The position numbers were made by a program, and so were the translations under genes. 64,000 nucleotides of DNA from Crossaster papposus. Its lineage: Eukaryota; Echinodermata; Asteroidea; Velatida; Solasteridae. The stretch spans positions 3,058,501-3,122,500 of the forward strand of contig JBAIAA010000008.1 of assembly GCA_037893245.1 (NCBI GenBank), given 5' to 3'. This document shows positions 39,489 through 48,983 of this stretch, piece after piece (the first letter of the stretch is position 1; every line of letters begins with the position of its first letter). The notes under the pieces are model-generated. The model saw nothing but the letters and a program-made list of their open reading frames with translations, made no database searches and was not told where the DNA came from.

Positions 39489-39854
39489 TTATGCAGCTTT
39501 TCTGAAGCGCTGGAACCCCAGTATTTTCAGCCAATTGGGATGAGGATTGCCGATCATCACCTCGGCTGGTGTTTTTCCTTGCATGTAAGCATGCTTACTC
39601 CGGAGAAACACGTGATGATTCAGATAGAACCGGATTAGATTGAGGCTCTCAGAGATAATTTGTTTACGGGAGTCCAGATAGGGCCTGAGTCTGCTGTTGA
39701 AATTCTCTACCATTGAGCTGCACCGAGGTGTTTCGGCGATTACCTTCAGCACCTCATCTTCGATGGGCTCGAAGATCGGCCCCATCCGTGATGCCAATAC
39801 GTCGGCTTTTTTGTGGTAGCTCGGTGCTTGTATATCGTATCGGGTCACATAGCA
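39489..39854 (-). pseudogene. ISX transposase fragment (C-terminal part)
   Basis: This encodes YVTRYDIQAPSYHKKADVLA through RCSSMVENFNSRLRPY, with a likely final acidic residue in MVENFNSR, to the stop after FQRFRKAA. It continues the middle part at 41525-42065; IS1380 copy 3 lies between them with a TAGCA duplication. ISX is thus a DDE-type element that I cannot place in a named family. Confidence 0.75.
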
Positions 39855-41524
39855 CCTAAATCCTGCAATCCAAACCCGAACAGGTCAATCGCAGCAACTG
39901 ATCAAGCCCTCCTGATTCTGATTATGCTACTATCGAGCAAATATTTACCTTTTCAGTGGATTTTAATCACATGAGCCGTCGTGTTTGGTTCATCTTACTG
40001 CTATTCCTGATATCAGGGCGCGATAACTCCTTCCGCATTAGCAGAATGTTTTTCTAATCATCCATTGTTCGCTATTTACAAACAGTCACCTACTGCTAGC
40101 CAAGCATCCCACTCCGTTTGGTAGAGATGCTCTTTGTTACTGGCAACGGTCAACTGCCTGTTACCTGTCAACAGTTTTCCGGCAACCCGTATCATATAGC
40201 AGCGAATGCTTTCCGGCTCCCACTTCATCAACTGACGATTCCCACTCATCAGTGCCATCCAACGTGTTGTATTGTAGGCCAGTATTGCACATTGCATAAG
40301 CGCACTGTTTGCCATGAAATGATCGGTTTTGATCTGCCCGAGAGCCATCTGGTTTTTGCACTCTTCGATCCAGGTTTCGCAGGTAGCCCGCTTGCCATAC
40401 GCTTTATGGATCTCCCATGGACTCAACGACTCAGTAGTCACGTAGCAGAAGTAGTCGTACTCTGGCTTCGGGTCTAACAATTCGCACTGGGTGTTTTCTG
40501 GCTTCCCGATCTTTCTTTGCCGGACAGCCACGAAGCAACGAGCCCGGTCCCAGTCACCACAGCAGTGTTGAAACTCGCACCACTCCCACCCTGGCTGATG
40601 CACGACAGGTTGCCAGTCTTGCGGGATTAACAGTTTGTGTAGATTCTTCAGTTTGACCTTAACCAGATAACGATGTCCTAAATCCTCCAGATAGGTCAGT
40701 AATGGTCCACCAAAGTAGCCACTATCAGCCCTGAAAAAAATCTTCATGTGGGAAGGAAGAGTAACCAGCAACTGTTTCATAAACTCTATGGAGCCATTAG
40801 CAGTGTAGGCATCACCACTTCGTAACCAACCCTGCAGCACTTCTTTGGTTTCCGCGCAAAAGGCCAGCTGCGGGTGGTACGACAGCGCCCCTCTTTTTTT
40901 CTCGTTAAACCCTTTCTTTGCGCCTTCCTGAAAACCAAAACAGGTTTTTACCGTAGAATCGAGGTCAATGGTGACCTGTTTAAAAGCATAAACGGTAGAT
41001 GTTCCTGAGCGCAGTGCCTGTTTCCAAACACTCTCCCTCATTTCGTGGACAGCGGTTTCCAGTTCAACGACGCTGGCAAAGTGGAACAGCTTTAAAATGC
41101 GTCCAAATTGACTGTCACAAGGAATGCGTTGAAAACGGGTGCATGCTCGGAGAACGCTATCCTGCCAGACCGTGCACACTTTCATCAGACTTTTGGCACC
41201 TGCCAGAATGCCGGTGGTTACCATCAGAATGACATCTGACAGTTGGAAAGTGGCATTAGAGCCTCGTTGAATATTAATCCGTTTGTCCAGTAGGTCGGCC
41301 AGCCCCATCCGGTTCAGGAAGCGAAACACAGGGATAAGTCCAGCCTGACTGGTAAGCGGCTTTTTAGCTTGAGTGAAATGTACCTTCCGCTGCTTCAAAC
41401 GTGCTTTTGACTTGTTTTTTTTGCTCATTGAAAAAGTGATGCTTTATGAAACGAAAACATCACTTAATCTCTTTATTCACGGGTGATTGCAACTTTTATT
41501 TCGATATTATTTGCAGGATTTAGG
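39855..41524 (-). mobile_element. IS1380-family element, copy 3
   Basis: The 1670-bp element carries a perfect TAGCA duplication (39850-39854 and 41525-41529). It is inserted in the ISX transposase between the DMCY and VTRY codons. Confidence 0.96.
40076..41428 (-). CDS. IS1380-family transposase (copy 3)
   Basis: This 450-residue frame is intact and differs from copy 1 by only a few residues (RACTRF for RECTRF, RILKLF for RIFKLF). All DDE motifs are conserved. Likely active. Confidence 0.94.
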   Translation of the reverse strand: MSKKNKSKARLKQRKVHFTQAKKPLTSQAGLIPVFRFLNRMGLADLLDKRINIQRGSNATFQLSDVILMVTTGILAGAKSLMKVCTVWQDSVLRACTRFQRIPCDSQFGRILKLFHFASVVELETAVHEMRESVWKQALRSGTSTVYAFKQVTIDLDSTVKTCFGFQEGAKKGFNEKKRGALSYHPQLAFCAETKEVLQGWLRSGDAYTANGSIEFMKQLLVTLPSHMKIFFRADSGYFGGPLLTYLEDLGHRYLVKVKLKNLHKLLIPQDWQPVVHQPGWEWCEFQHCCGDWDRARCFVAVRQRKIGKPENTQCELLDPKPEYDYFCYVTTESLSPWEIHKAYGKRATCETWIEECKNQMALGQIKTDHFMANSALMQCAILAYNTTRWMALMSGNRQLMKWEPESIRCYMIRVAGKLLTGNRQLTVASNKEHLYQTEWDAWLAVGDCL

Positions 41525-42065
41525 TAGCACATATCCCAGACGTCTTGCGCAGCAATAGCGTAGCGGGCTGCAATCTGTTGGAACTCTCTATTCAACACAT
41601 GACTGGCGGCCAATAGGTTGTCCTTTTGGTGAGTCAGGGATATCACAAAGGCCATGATACGTGGAGAGGTGTCAGCCACTGCAGACAGCTCCTCCAGTAC
41701 GAAATCAAAGAGCTTTTCTCTATCAACGGGGTTGTGCCCTGGCAGCTGTAAAATATCATGCTGGAGCCAGGCATTCAGTGTGGAAACATGACGATAGATA
41801 GCCTCTGCCTGTGTCGTATTTCTATTGACCAGGGCGAGCTTCGTTGAAAGAGTGTGCCCCTTACTTTTTTTCTTTGCTCGTTCCATTTTTTCAAGCAGCT
41901 TAATATGGGCCGTTATTGCTGATTCTCTTTTGTTTTTTAGGTACCTGACCAGTTCCTTCCCTGCTTTGATCAGGTGGAAGTGGTCAAAACGATGCTCAGT
42001 GTCTGGCAGTATCTCTTTGAATGCATTGCTCATCCCGAGCGCTTGATCGCTGATATTAACCTTGG
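41525..42065 (-). pseudogene. ISX transposase fragment (middle part)
   Basis: This begins with CCAAG next to IS-A and encodes VNISDQALGMSNAFKEIL, FDHFHLIKAGKELVRYL, LNAWLQHDILQLPG and onward to DVWDMCY, where IS1380 enters. With 27469-27629 before it and 39489-39854 after it, it makes up most of the ISX transposase. The apparent start in IS-A (TTG-coded MDVCQCVSS) is incidental. Confidence 0.78.
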
Positions 42066-43182
42066 TAGAACTTACGCATTGACAGACATCCAAAAAAATT
42101 GCTAGATCAGCAAAAAAACAGTGGATGTCGTCGTGCGTAGAAAAATAACAAAACCAACAACAGCCAAGTGCGACCTCCCGAAGTATACGGGGTTTCTACT
42201 CTGTGAACCCAAATCAGCCACCTGTACCCGTCTTAGCGAATTGAGTGATATATCGCATGACAGTGTTAACCGCTTTCTCCAACGTGAAAACTTTGCTCCT
42301 GAAGATCTTTTTCTAGAAGCGTCAGCAAGGCTTATTCTTGAAGGTGGGACGCTATCGGTTGATGATACGGTGCTGGATAAACCTTATACCCATTACACGG
42401 CTTTAGTCGGTCATTACTACTCAGGAAAGCACCACAAAACCGTCAAGGGTATTAATCTCATCACGCTTTATTACACGGACATCAAAGGCTACAACTTGCC
42501 CGTTAATTTCCGTATTTACAATCCAGCCGATGGCAAAACTAAAAATGACTACTTTGTCGATATGCTGAAAGAAGTACTGGCATGGGGACTCGAACCTGCA
42601 TGTGTTACCGGTGACTCTTGGTATAGCAGTATTGGAAACCTCAAAGCTGTGAAAAACAATGGTTTGGGTTTTATGTTCGCTGTTAAAAGCAACCGTACTG
42701 TCTCTGTGCAAAAGGGTAACTACCAACAGGTGCAGAGCCTGGAGATTCCCGAAGAAGGAAAAACTGTATGGCTACGTAACTTTGGTCATGTACGACTCTA
42801 CCGGACGCGACTCAAAAACGAGCTGCGCCATTACGTTGTTTACACTCCTCATGTCGGAGCAGATCTATCTCCACGATCTGATTTTGATCAGCTGCACCAA
42901 CATCATTGGGCGATCGAAGAGTATCACCGGGCATTAAAGCAACTCTGCAACATCGAGCGTTTTCAGGTGAGAGGGGAGCGACAGGTCCGGAATCATATTT
43001 TTGCGGCTATCTTTGGCTATACCTGTCTTCAGGCGATGAAAGTATCAGGGTCACTCAGAAGCGTCTATAGCGTCAGGAAAGACGCCCTCAAAGAAGCTAC
43101 CTGGGATTTCATAAAAAGCTTCTCCGAGGGGAAGGAATGGTTGAGGCCATTTTTTGCCGGACCTGTCAATGCGTAAGTTCTA
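42066..43182 (+). mobile_element. IS-A copy 5, abutting a truncated inverted copy
   Basis: This full 1117-bp copy has ISX (CTTGG) as left flank and the interior of another IS-A (AACGT) as right flank. The flanks do not match, so this copy is a product of recombination or of a deletion beside it. Confidence 0.93.
42121..43176 (+). CDS. IS-A transposase (copy 5)
   Basis: This intact 351-residue transposase carries the consensus sequence of the family in this window, with SVDDTVLDKP, VTGDSWYSS and IEEYHRALKQ. Likely active. Confidence 0.92.
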   Translation: MDVVVRRKITKPTTAKCDLPKYTGFLLCEPKSATCTRLSELSDISHDSVNRFLQRENFAPEDLFLEASARLILEGGTLSVDDTVLDKPYTHYTALVGHYYSGKHHKTVKGINLITLYYTDIKGYNLPVNFRIYNPADGKTKNDYFVDMLKEVLAWGLEPACVTGDSWYSSIGNLKAVKNNGLGFMFAVKSNRTVSVQKGNYQQVQSLEIPEEGKTVWLRNFGHVRLYRTRLKNELRHYVVYTPHVGADLSPRSDFDQLHQHHWAIEEYHRALKQLCNIERFQVRGERQVRNHIFAAIFGYTCLQAMKVSGSLRSVYSVRKDALKEATWDFIKSFSEGKEWLRPFFAGPVNA

Positions 43183-43899
43183 AACGTAATGGCGCAGCTC
43201 GTTTTTGAGTCGCGTCCGGTAGAGTCGTACATGACCAAAGTTACGTAGCCATACAGTGTTTCCTTCTTCGGGAATCTCCAGGCTCTGCACCTGTTGGTAG
43301 TTACCCTTTTGCACAGAGACAGTACGGTTGCTTTTAACAGCGAACATAAAACCCAAACCATTGTTTTTCACAGCTTTGAGGTTTCCAATACTGCTATACC
43401 AAGAGTCACCGGTAACACATGCAGGTTCGAGTCCCCATGCCAGTACTTCTTTCAGCATATCGACAAAGTAGTCATTTTTAGTTTTGCCATCGGCTGGATT
43501 GTAAATACGGAAATTAACGGGCAAGTTGTAGCCTTTGATGTCCGTGTAATAAAGCGTGATGAGATTAATACCCTTGACGGTTTTGTGGTGCTTTCCTGAG
43601 TAGTAATGACCGACTAAAGCCGTGTAATGGGTATCAGGTTTATCCAGCACCGTATCATCAACCGATAGCGTCCCACCTTCAAGAATAAGCCTTGCTGACG
43701 CTTCTAGAAAAAGATCTTCAGGAGCAAAGTTTTCACGTTGGAGAAAGCGGTTAACACTGTCATGCGATATATCACTCAATTCGCTAAGACGGGTACAGGT
43801 GGCTGATTTGGGTTCACAGAGTAGAAACCCCGTATACTTCGGGAGGTCGCACTTGGCTGTTGTTGGTTTTGTTATTTTTCTACGCACGACGACATCCAC
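43180..43899 (-). pseudogene. IS-A transposase, C-terminally truncated (copy 6)
   Basis: This has 239 of 351 residues. The first two catalytic Asp motifs remain, but the final IEEYHRALKQ box is lost, so the product should be inactive, though it could still bind element ends and interfere with full-length transposase. Confidence 0.9.
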
Positions 43900-43954
43900 T
43901 GTTTTTTTGCTGATCTAGCAATTTTTTTGGATGTCTGTCAATGCGTAAGTTCTA
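43183..43954 (-). mobile_element. IS-A copy 6, right third missing
   Basis: The left terminal repeat is intact at 43935-43954 (inverted). The element is cut after the RHYV codons, 772 bp in, where IS-A copy 5 begins in opposite orientation. About 345 bp are missing. Its end lies 61 bp before pntA. Confidence 0.92.
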
Positions 43955-44015
43955 GTTCTGTAATCAAAGGCTCCTGGAAGGTTCCACGATGTGTTTAGCA
44001 ACCAGGTAATTTAGT

Positions 44016-45551
44016 ATGCGGATAGGGATCCCTGGCGAAACCCAGGCAAACGAAAACCGTGTGGCAGCGACCCCTGATACTGTGGGCAAGCTGATTCAGC
44101 TCGGTTTTGATGTCGTTATTGAAAGTGGTGCTGGTGTTAACGCCAGTTTTGAAAACAGTGAGTATGAAGCGGCCGGTGCTGAAATCATTGCTAACCACCA
44201 TGAAGTGTTGCGCTCTGATATTGTTCTCAAGGTAAACCCGCCAACAGAGACTGAAATTGCTGAGTTAAAAGCAGGAGCAACCCTAGCCAGTTTTATTTGG
44301 CCCGCTCAAAACGAAGCATTACTGGAAAAACTTTCCAACAAAAAAATTAATGTTCTCTCCATGGACTGCGTGCCCCGTATATCAAGAGCACAGTCATTGG
44401 ATGCCCTGAGCTCAATGGCCAACATTGCCGGTTATCGGGCGGTTGTAGAGGCCTCCCACCAATTTGGTCGCTTTCTCAGTGGACAAATTACCGCTGCTGG
44501 TAAAATCCCCCCCGCCAAAGTGATGATCATTGGTGCGGGTGTTGCCGGTCTTGCCGCCGTCGGTGCGGCGGGTAGTTTGGGGGCGATTGTTCGTGCTTTT
44601 GATACGCGCCCTGAGGTGAAAGAACAAGTCGAAAGTATGGGGGCCGAGTTTCTCGAGCTGGATTTTGAAGAGGATGGCAGTTCCAGCGACGGCTATGCCA
44701 AAGAGATGAGCCAGGCATTTATTGATGCAGAGATGGCGCTGTTTCTCGAACAGGCGAAAGACGTTGATATTATCATTACCACAGCGCTGATTCCCGGAAA
44801 GCCTGCCCCCAAGCTGATTACCGAAGAAATGGTCAAAGCCATGAAGCCGGGCAGTGTGGTCGTCGATCTCGCGGCACAAACCGGGGGTAACTGTGCGCTG
44901 ACGGAACACGGTAAGATTGTTACTCAATATGGTGTGAAGATTATTGGGTACAGTGATTTACCCAGTCGCTTACCGACACAATCAAGCCAGCTGTACGGGA
45001 CTAACCTACTGAATATGATGAAACTGCTGTGCCCGGAAAAAAACGGCACACTGAACATCGATTTTGAAGATGAAGTGATTCGTGGGTTAACGGTGATTCG
45101 TGAGGGCAGTATTACCTGGCCACCGCCGCCCGTAAAAGTCAGTGCCGCCCCTGTTAGCGAGCCGGTAAAGCCGGTCGAGAAAAAACAAGATACAACCCCC
45201 GATAAACCCTGGATTAAGCCTGCATTAATAACAGCCGGTGCTTGTTTATTTGGTTGGGTTGCCAGCGCTGCACCTGCCAGTTTACTGGAGCATCTGACGG
45301 TGTTTGTGCTGGCCTCTATTGTTGGCTATTACGTGATATGGAATGTGACCTCTGCGCTGCATACGCCCCTGATGAGTGTAACCAATGCTATCAGCGGGAT
45401 TGTCGTGGTCGGCGCATTAATGCAAATGGGCAGTGACAGTGCCTGGGTGCTTGCGCTGTCAGGTATTGCCGTCGTGGTCGCGATGATCAATATCGTTGGT
45501 GGCTTTGCTGTGACGCAGCGGATGCTGCAAATGTTTCACTTGGGCAAGTAA
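44016..45551 (+). CDS. pntA: NAD(P) transhydrogenase subunit alpha
   Basis: PntA forms with PntB the proton-translocating transhydrogenase that makes NADPH from NADH. It has 511 residues, full length. Domain I binds NAD(H): [14 protein letters not shown] (about 6-19), [20 protein letters not shown] (about 170-189) and the mobile loop near [15 protein letters not shown] Pro/Lys linker precedes four membrane helices (about 395-505). The ATG 44016 lies 61 bp after a truncated IS-A, which may have replaced the original promoter. pntB follows 14 bp later. Confidence 0.96.
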   Translation: MRIGIPGETQANENRVAATPDTVGKLIQLGFDVVIESGAGVNASFENSEYEAAGAEIIANHHEVLRSDIVLKVNPPTETEIAELKAGATLASFIWPAQNEALLEKLSNKKINVLSMDCVPRISRAQSLDALSSMANIAGYRAVVEASHQFGRFLSGQITAAGKIPPAKVMIIGAGVAGLAAVGAAGSLGAIVRAFDTRPEVKEQVESMGAEFLELDFEEDGSSSDGYAKEMSQAFIDAEMALFLEQAKDVDIIITTALIPGKPAPKLITEEMVKAMKPGSVVVDLAAQTGGNCALTEHGKIVTQYGVKIIGYSDLPSRLPTQSSQLYGTNLLNMMKLLCPEKNGTLNIDFEDEVIRGLTVIREGSITWPPPPVKVSAAPVSEPVKPVEKKQDTTPDKPWIKPALITAGACLFGWVASAAPASLLEHLTVFVLASIVGYYVIWNVTSALHTPLMSVTNAISGIVVVGALMQMGSDSAWVLALSGIAVVVAMINIVGGFAVTQRMLQMFHLGK

Positions 45552-45565
45552 GGGAGTCGCGCATT

Positions 45566-46966
45566 ATGTCACAAGGATTATTAATGGCCGCCTATCTGGT
45601 AGCGGCTCTACTGTTTGTTCAAAGCCTTGCTGGGCTCAGTAAACCCGAAACGGCCCGGGGTGGAAACCTGTACGGCATTATTGGCATGGTGGTTGCCGTT
45701 GTGGCCACTTTGTTAAATGCTCAACTGGAAGGCTTTACGCTGGTCACATTGGCAATGATGCTGGGCGCAGGCATTGGGTTATACCTAGCTCTGAAGGTAC
45801 AGATGACAGAAATGCCACAGCTGGTGGCTGTGCTCAATGGCTTTGGTGGGCTGGCCGCCGTATTTATCGGGTTTGCCAGTGCTATTGGAGAAGAGAGTAC
45901 AGTGGTTGCCGCGTTAAGTCAGTTTGTGCCTGTAGCGGAGCAAACGATTCACAGCGTTGAAGTGGTTGCCGGGGTGATTATTGGGGCAGTGACGTTCAGT
46001 GGCTCTGTGGTGGCTGCGGGTAAGTTACATGCGCTGATTCCCAGTCAGGCGTTATCGATGAAAGGACGTCACTGGGCAAATCTGGCACTGCTGGCGCTCG
46101 CTGTACTCATGGGTGTTGTGTACGTTCAGCAGGACAGTCTTTTTGCACTGACGCTGGTGACTGTATTTGCGCTGGGTTTTGGTGTGTTGCTGGTACTGGG
46201 CATTGGTGGTGCTGATATGCCTGTGGTCGTCTCTATGCTGAATGCGTATTCCGGTCTGGCGGCGGCAGCAACAGGGTTTACGCTGGACAATAACCTGCTG
46301 ATTATTACCGGTGCTATGGTCGGATCATCGGGTGCCATTTTGTCGTACCTGATGTGTAAGGCAATGAACCGCTCGTTTGTTTCGGTGATTCTGGGTGGTT
46401 TTGGTAATGAGAGCAGCAGCCACAGTGGTGCAGATATTGAAGGTGAGTATTCTGAGTCGAGTGTTGAAACGGTGGCAGATGTTCTTAAAAATGCAGACAG
46501 CGTCATCATAACCCCTGGCTATGGTATGGCTGTGGCCCAGGCGCAACACGCCGTGCGTGACCTCATCAGTGAATTAGGGAAGCGCAACATTAAAGTGCGT
46601 TTTGGCATTCACCCGGTAGCAGGGCGTCTGCCAGGGCATATGAACGTTCTGCTGGCTGAAGCAAAAGTGCCCTACGATATTGTCGAGGAGATGGACGAAA
46701 TCAATGATGATTTCTCTGATACCGACGCAGTACTGGTTATTGGTGCCAATGATACGGTGAACCCGGCAGCGGCAGAAGATCCTACCAGTCCGATTGCCGG
46801 TATGCCGGTGCTCAATGTCTGGAAGGCTAAAAACGTCATTGTGTTTAAGCGCTCCATGGCAACAGGCTATGCCGGTGTCCAAAATCCACTGTTCTTTAAA
46901 GAGAATACGACCATGTTATTTGGTGATGCACGGGACCGTGTTGATAGTATTGTGAAGCAGCTTTAA
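45566..46966 (+). CDS. pntB: NAD(P) transhydrogenase subunit beta
   Basis: This 466-residue membrane subunit has about nine transmembrane helices (1-260) followed by the NADP-binding domain III with [38 protein letters not shown] and [12 protein letters not shown]. The length and motifs match E. coli PntB. It is in an operon with pntA. A MITE follows 14 bp after the stop, ahead of the probable natural terminator. Confidence 0.96.
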   Translation: MSQGLLMAAYLVAALLFVQSLAGLSKPETARGGNLYGIIGMVVAVVATLLNAQLEGFTLVTLAMMLGAGIGLYLALKVQMTEMPQLVAVLNGFGGLAAVFIGFASAIGEESTVVAALSQFVPVAEQTIHSVEVVAGVIIGAVTFSGSVVAAGKLHALIPSQALSMKGRHWANLALLALAVLMGVVYVQQDSLFALTLVTVFALGFGVLLVLGIGGADMPVVVSMLNAYSGLAAAATGFTLDNNLLIITGAMVGSSGAILSYLMCKAMNRSFVSVILGGFGNESSSHSGADIEGEYSESSVETVADVLKNADSVIITPGYGMAVAQAQHAVRDLISELGKRNIKVRFGIHPVAGRLPGHMNVLLAEAKVPYDIVEEMDEINDDFSDTDAVLVIGANDTVNPAAAEDPTSPIAGMPVLNVWKAKNVIVFKRSMATGYAGVQNPLFFKENTTMLFGDARDRVDSIVKQL

Positions 46967-46980
46967 TCGAGTAACCCATT

Positions 46981-47172
46981 TAGGCTCTGTTGACATAAGA
47001 ACGCAGTCTCATTGACAAGAAAAGCGGTTTTCAGAAAGTCAAGCTGGTGAAGACGTAGCCATCTACGTCAAATCCAGTTTAACGCAGACTGAAAGCCGCT
47101 TTTCTTGTCACCCGAAGGGCAAAACCCAGAGCCGCTATGAACGTCGTTGCGTTCTTATGTCAACAGAGCCTA
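46981..47172. repeat. MITE-like element 1 (192 bp)
   Basis: The ends TAGGCTCTGTTGACATAAGA and its inverse match over about 25 bp. The interior can fold on itself (ACAAGAAAAGCGG / CCGCTTTTCTTGT). It is non-coding. A relative lies at 48431-48696 and an end remnant at 28747. The ends suggest mobilisation by an IS not present here. Confidence 0.82.
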
Positions 47173-47180
47173 ATACTAAT

Positions 47181-47213
47181 GCCTCTGGTTTTATCAGAGG
47201 CGATTCCTTTTTT
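47181..47213 (+). terminator. Terminator, probably of pntAB
   Basis: The stem GCCTCTG/CAGAGGC with a 7-base loop is followed by a T-rich run. It now lies beyond the MITE that inserted between it and the pntB stop. Confidence 0.8.
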
Positions 47214-47335
47214 AAATTTAATTTGATAACACGCCAGTGTATTGCACATTTAAATAATGGTATTTCCATTGATATGATAATACCCGAAAGGCATAGTACA
47301 AAAATGATAACAGTATGATGAGAGTATAATAACGC

Positions 47336-48433
47336 ATGTACAATGCCGAGATTACTGGCTGGGGAAAGTGTGTTCCTCCTGCCGTTTTGACGAACGATGA
47401 CCTATCCACAATGATTGATACCTCTGATGAATGGATACGTCAACGAACAGGCATTGGTCAGCGTCACATCAGCCATGTTGGCACCTCAGAACTGGCAACG
47501 GTGGCGGCTAAAAGAGCATTAGCTGCAGCGGGCATCACCGGTGCCGATATCGATTTGATTATTCTGGCAACGGCGTCACCCGATACGCTGATACCCAATA
47601 TTGCCAGTACCGTACAAGCCAATATAGGCGCTCAATGTGGTGCGTTTGACATTAACGCCGCCTGCTCCGGTTTTTTATACGCATTGGGTTTAGCCACAGG
47701 TCAAATCCGCAGTGGCCAATCCCGGCGTATCCTTATTATTGGTGCAGAGCGCCTGTCATTTTATCTCAACTGGACATTACGGGATTCTGACGTACTCTTT
47801 GGCGATGGTGCCGGTGCTGTTATTCTTGAAAGTGTTGAGTCTGAAAAGCCCAGTGGGGTTTTGAGCTACGCAACGCATAATGACCCTGATGGCAGAGACT
47901 TTCTGAAAGTGGATGGTTTTGGCACGAACATGGATCGGGAAGACCCGCTTGCCATGGCCTTCTATCTGCAATTCGAAGGGAGAGAAGTGTTCAAGCGTGC
48001 AGTCGCTGGCATGGGAAAGCTCTCTCAGCAAACACTGGAAGAAAGCAAGCTCACCACCGATGATATTGATTTGGTCATTCCACATCAAGCCAATATTAGC
48101 ATTATCAATACACTGGTGAGCAAAATGCAGATACCACCAGAGAAGGCGTTTGTGAATATTGAGCACTATGGCAATACGTCGGCGGCAACGATTCCGATGG
48201 CATTGTGCGATGCACTGGCCGCCAATCGAGTGAAACCCGGTGCTAATCTATTGACCTGTGCTTTTGGTGCAGGCTTAACCTCAGCCGCCGCCGTCATCAA
48301 GTGGGGAGATAGAATAACCCCCATACAATTATCGTACGCGGCGTTGCCCCCGTGCGATCAATCAGCACTGGAGCTGATTGAAAGCGCCGTGGCCAGAGAT
48401 AAAGCGTTTGCCCAGCGGATGAGCCTGTCCTAG
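47336..48433 (+). CDS. fabH: 3-oxoacyl-ACP synthase III (FabH-type)
   Basis: This condensing enzyme starts fatty-acid synthesis from acetyl-CoA and malonyl-ACP. It has a thiolase fold with Cys in [12 protein letters not shown] (near residue 112), His in [10 protein letters not shown] and Asn in [11 protein letters not shown]. At 365 residues it is longer than the usual 317-330; the extra is a C-terminal tail of about 40 residues ([19 protein letters not shown]). The stop TAG is the first codon of MITE 2, so the natural C-terminus may differ. It stands alone between two MITEs, so it may be a FabH paralogue rather than the housekeeping enzyme. Confidence 0.88.
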   Translation: MYNAEITGWGKCVPPAVLTNDDLSTMIDTSDEWIRQRTGIGQRHISHVGTSELATVAAKRALAAAGITGADIDLIILATASPDTLIPNIASTVQANIGAQCGAFDINAACSGFLYALGLATGQIRSGQSRRILIIGAERLSFYLNWTLRDSDVLFGDGAGAVILESVESEKPSGVLSYATHNDPDGRDFLKVDGFGTNMDREDPLAMAFYLQFEGREVFKRAVAGMGKLSQQTLEESKLTTDDIDLVIPHQANISIINTLVSKMQIPPEKAFVNIEHYGNTSAATIPMALCDALAANRVKPGANLLTCAFGAGLTSAAAVIKWGDRITPIQLSYAALPPCDQSALELIESAVARDKAFAQRMSLS

Positions 48434-48696
48434 GCTCTGTTGACATAAGAGCGCAATCTCAGTAAAACTCAGAGCTGCTGTGGCTAGGCGCGGTTACGCA
48501 GGAATACAAATGTATTTCAAGTGAACGCAACGACGTCCATAGCGGCTCTGGGTTTTGCCCTTCGGGTGACAAGAAAAGCGGCTTTCAGTCTGCGTTAAGC
48601 TGGATTTGACGTAGATGGCTACGTCTGCACCAGCTTGCCTTGCTGAAAACCGCTTTTCTTGTCACTGAGACTGCGTTCTTATATCAACAGAGCCTA
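48431..48696. repeat. MITE-like element 2 (266 bp)
   Basis: It has the same ends as element 1 (TAGGCTCTGTTGACATAAGA; right end with one change) and a similar hairpin-forming core in reverse order, plus about 70 bp extra near the left. It lies between convergent fabH and yheV, and could act as a bidirectional terminator. Confidence 0.82.
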
Positions 48697-48700
48697 AATA

Positions 48701-48934
48701 TTATGCGTCGAGAATCCGGACAATATCGACGGTATTGTCCAGAACACGCTCTTCTCGATCAATCCTTGCTTCGGGTAAACTGCCCTCAAGCGTTGGCTCA
48801 AAATTCATCACGTCTGAGTAACCACACTCAACGCACTCCCGGTGTTCCTTACCACTGTGAGTAAAGGTTCGTACTGTGTCCATTGCACCACAGGAAGGGC
48901 ACACTGCACCGGCGATAAAACGTTTTGAACGCAT
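48701..48934 (-). CDS. yheV: YheV-family zinc-ribbon protein
   Basis: This has 77 residues. Two Cys pairs (CPSCGA and CVECGY, residues about 12-40) form a zinc ribbon; the rest is acidic. It matches the DUF2387/YheV family of small putative metal-binding proteins. It follows prlC by 49 bp on the same strand, and prlC-yheV linkage is common in gammaproteobacteria. The role is unknown. Confidence 0.85.
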   Translation of the reverse strand: MRSKRFIAGAVCPSCGAMDTVRTFTHSGKEHRECVECGYSDVMNFEPTLEGSLPEARIDREERVLDNTVDIVRILDA

Positions 48935-48983
48935 CTAACATCTCCAGAAAAATCAGCAGGTGACCATACTGGTCACCGACTTA

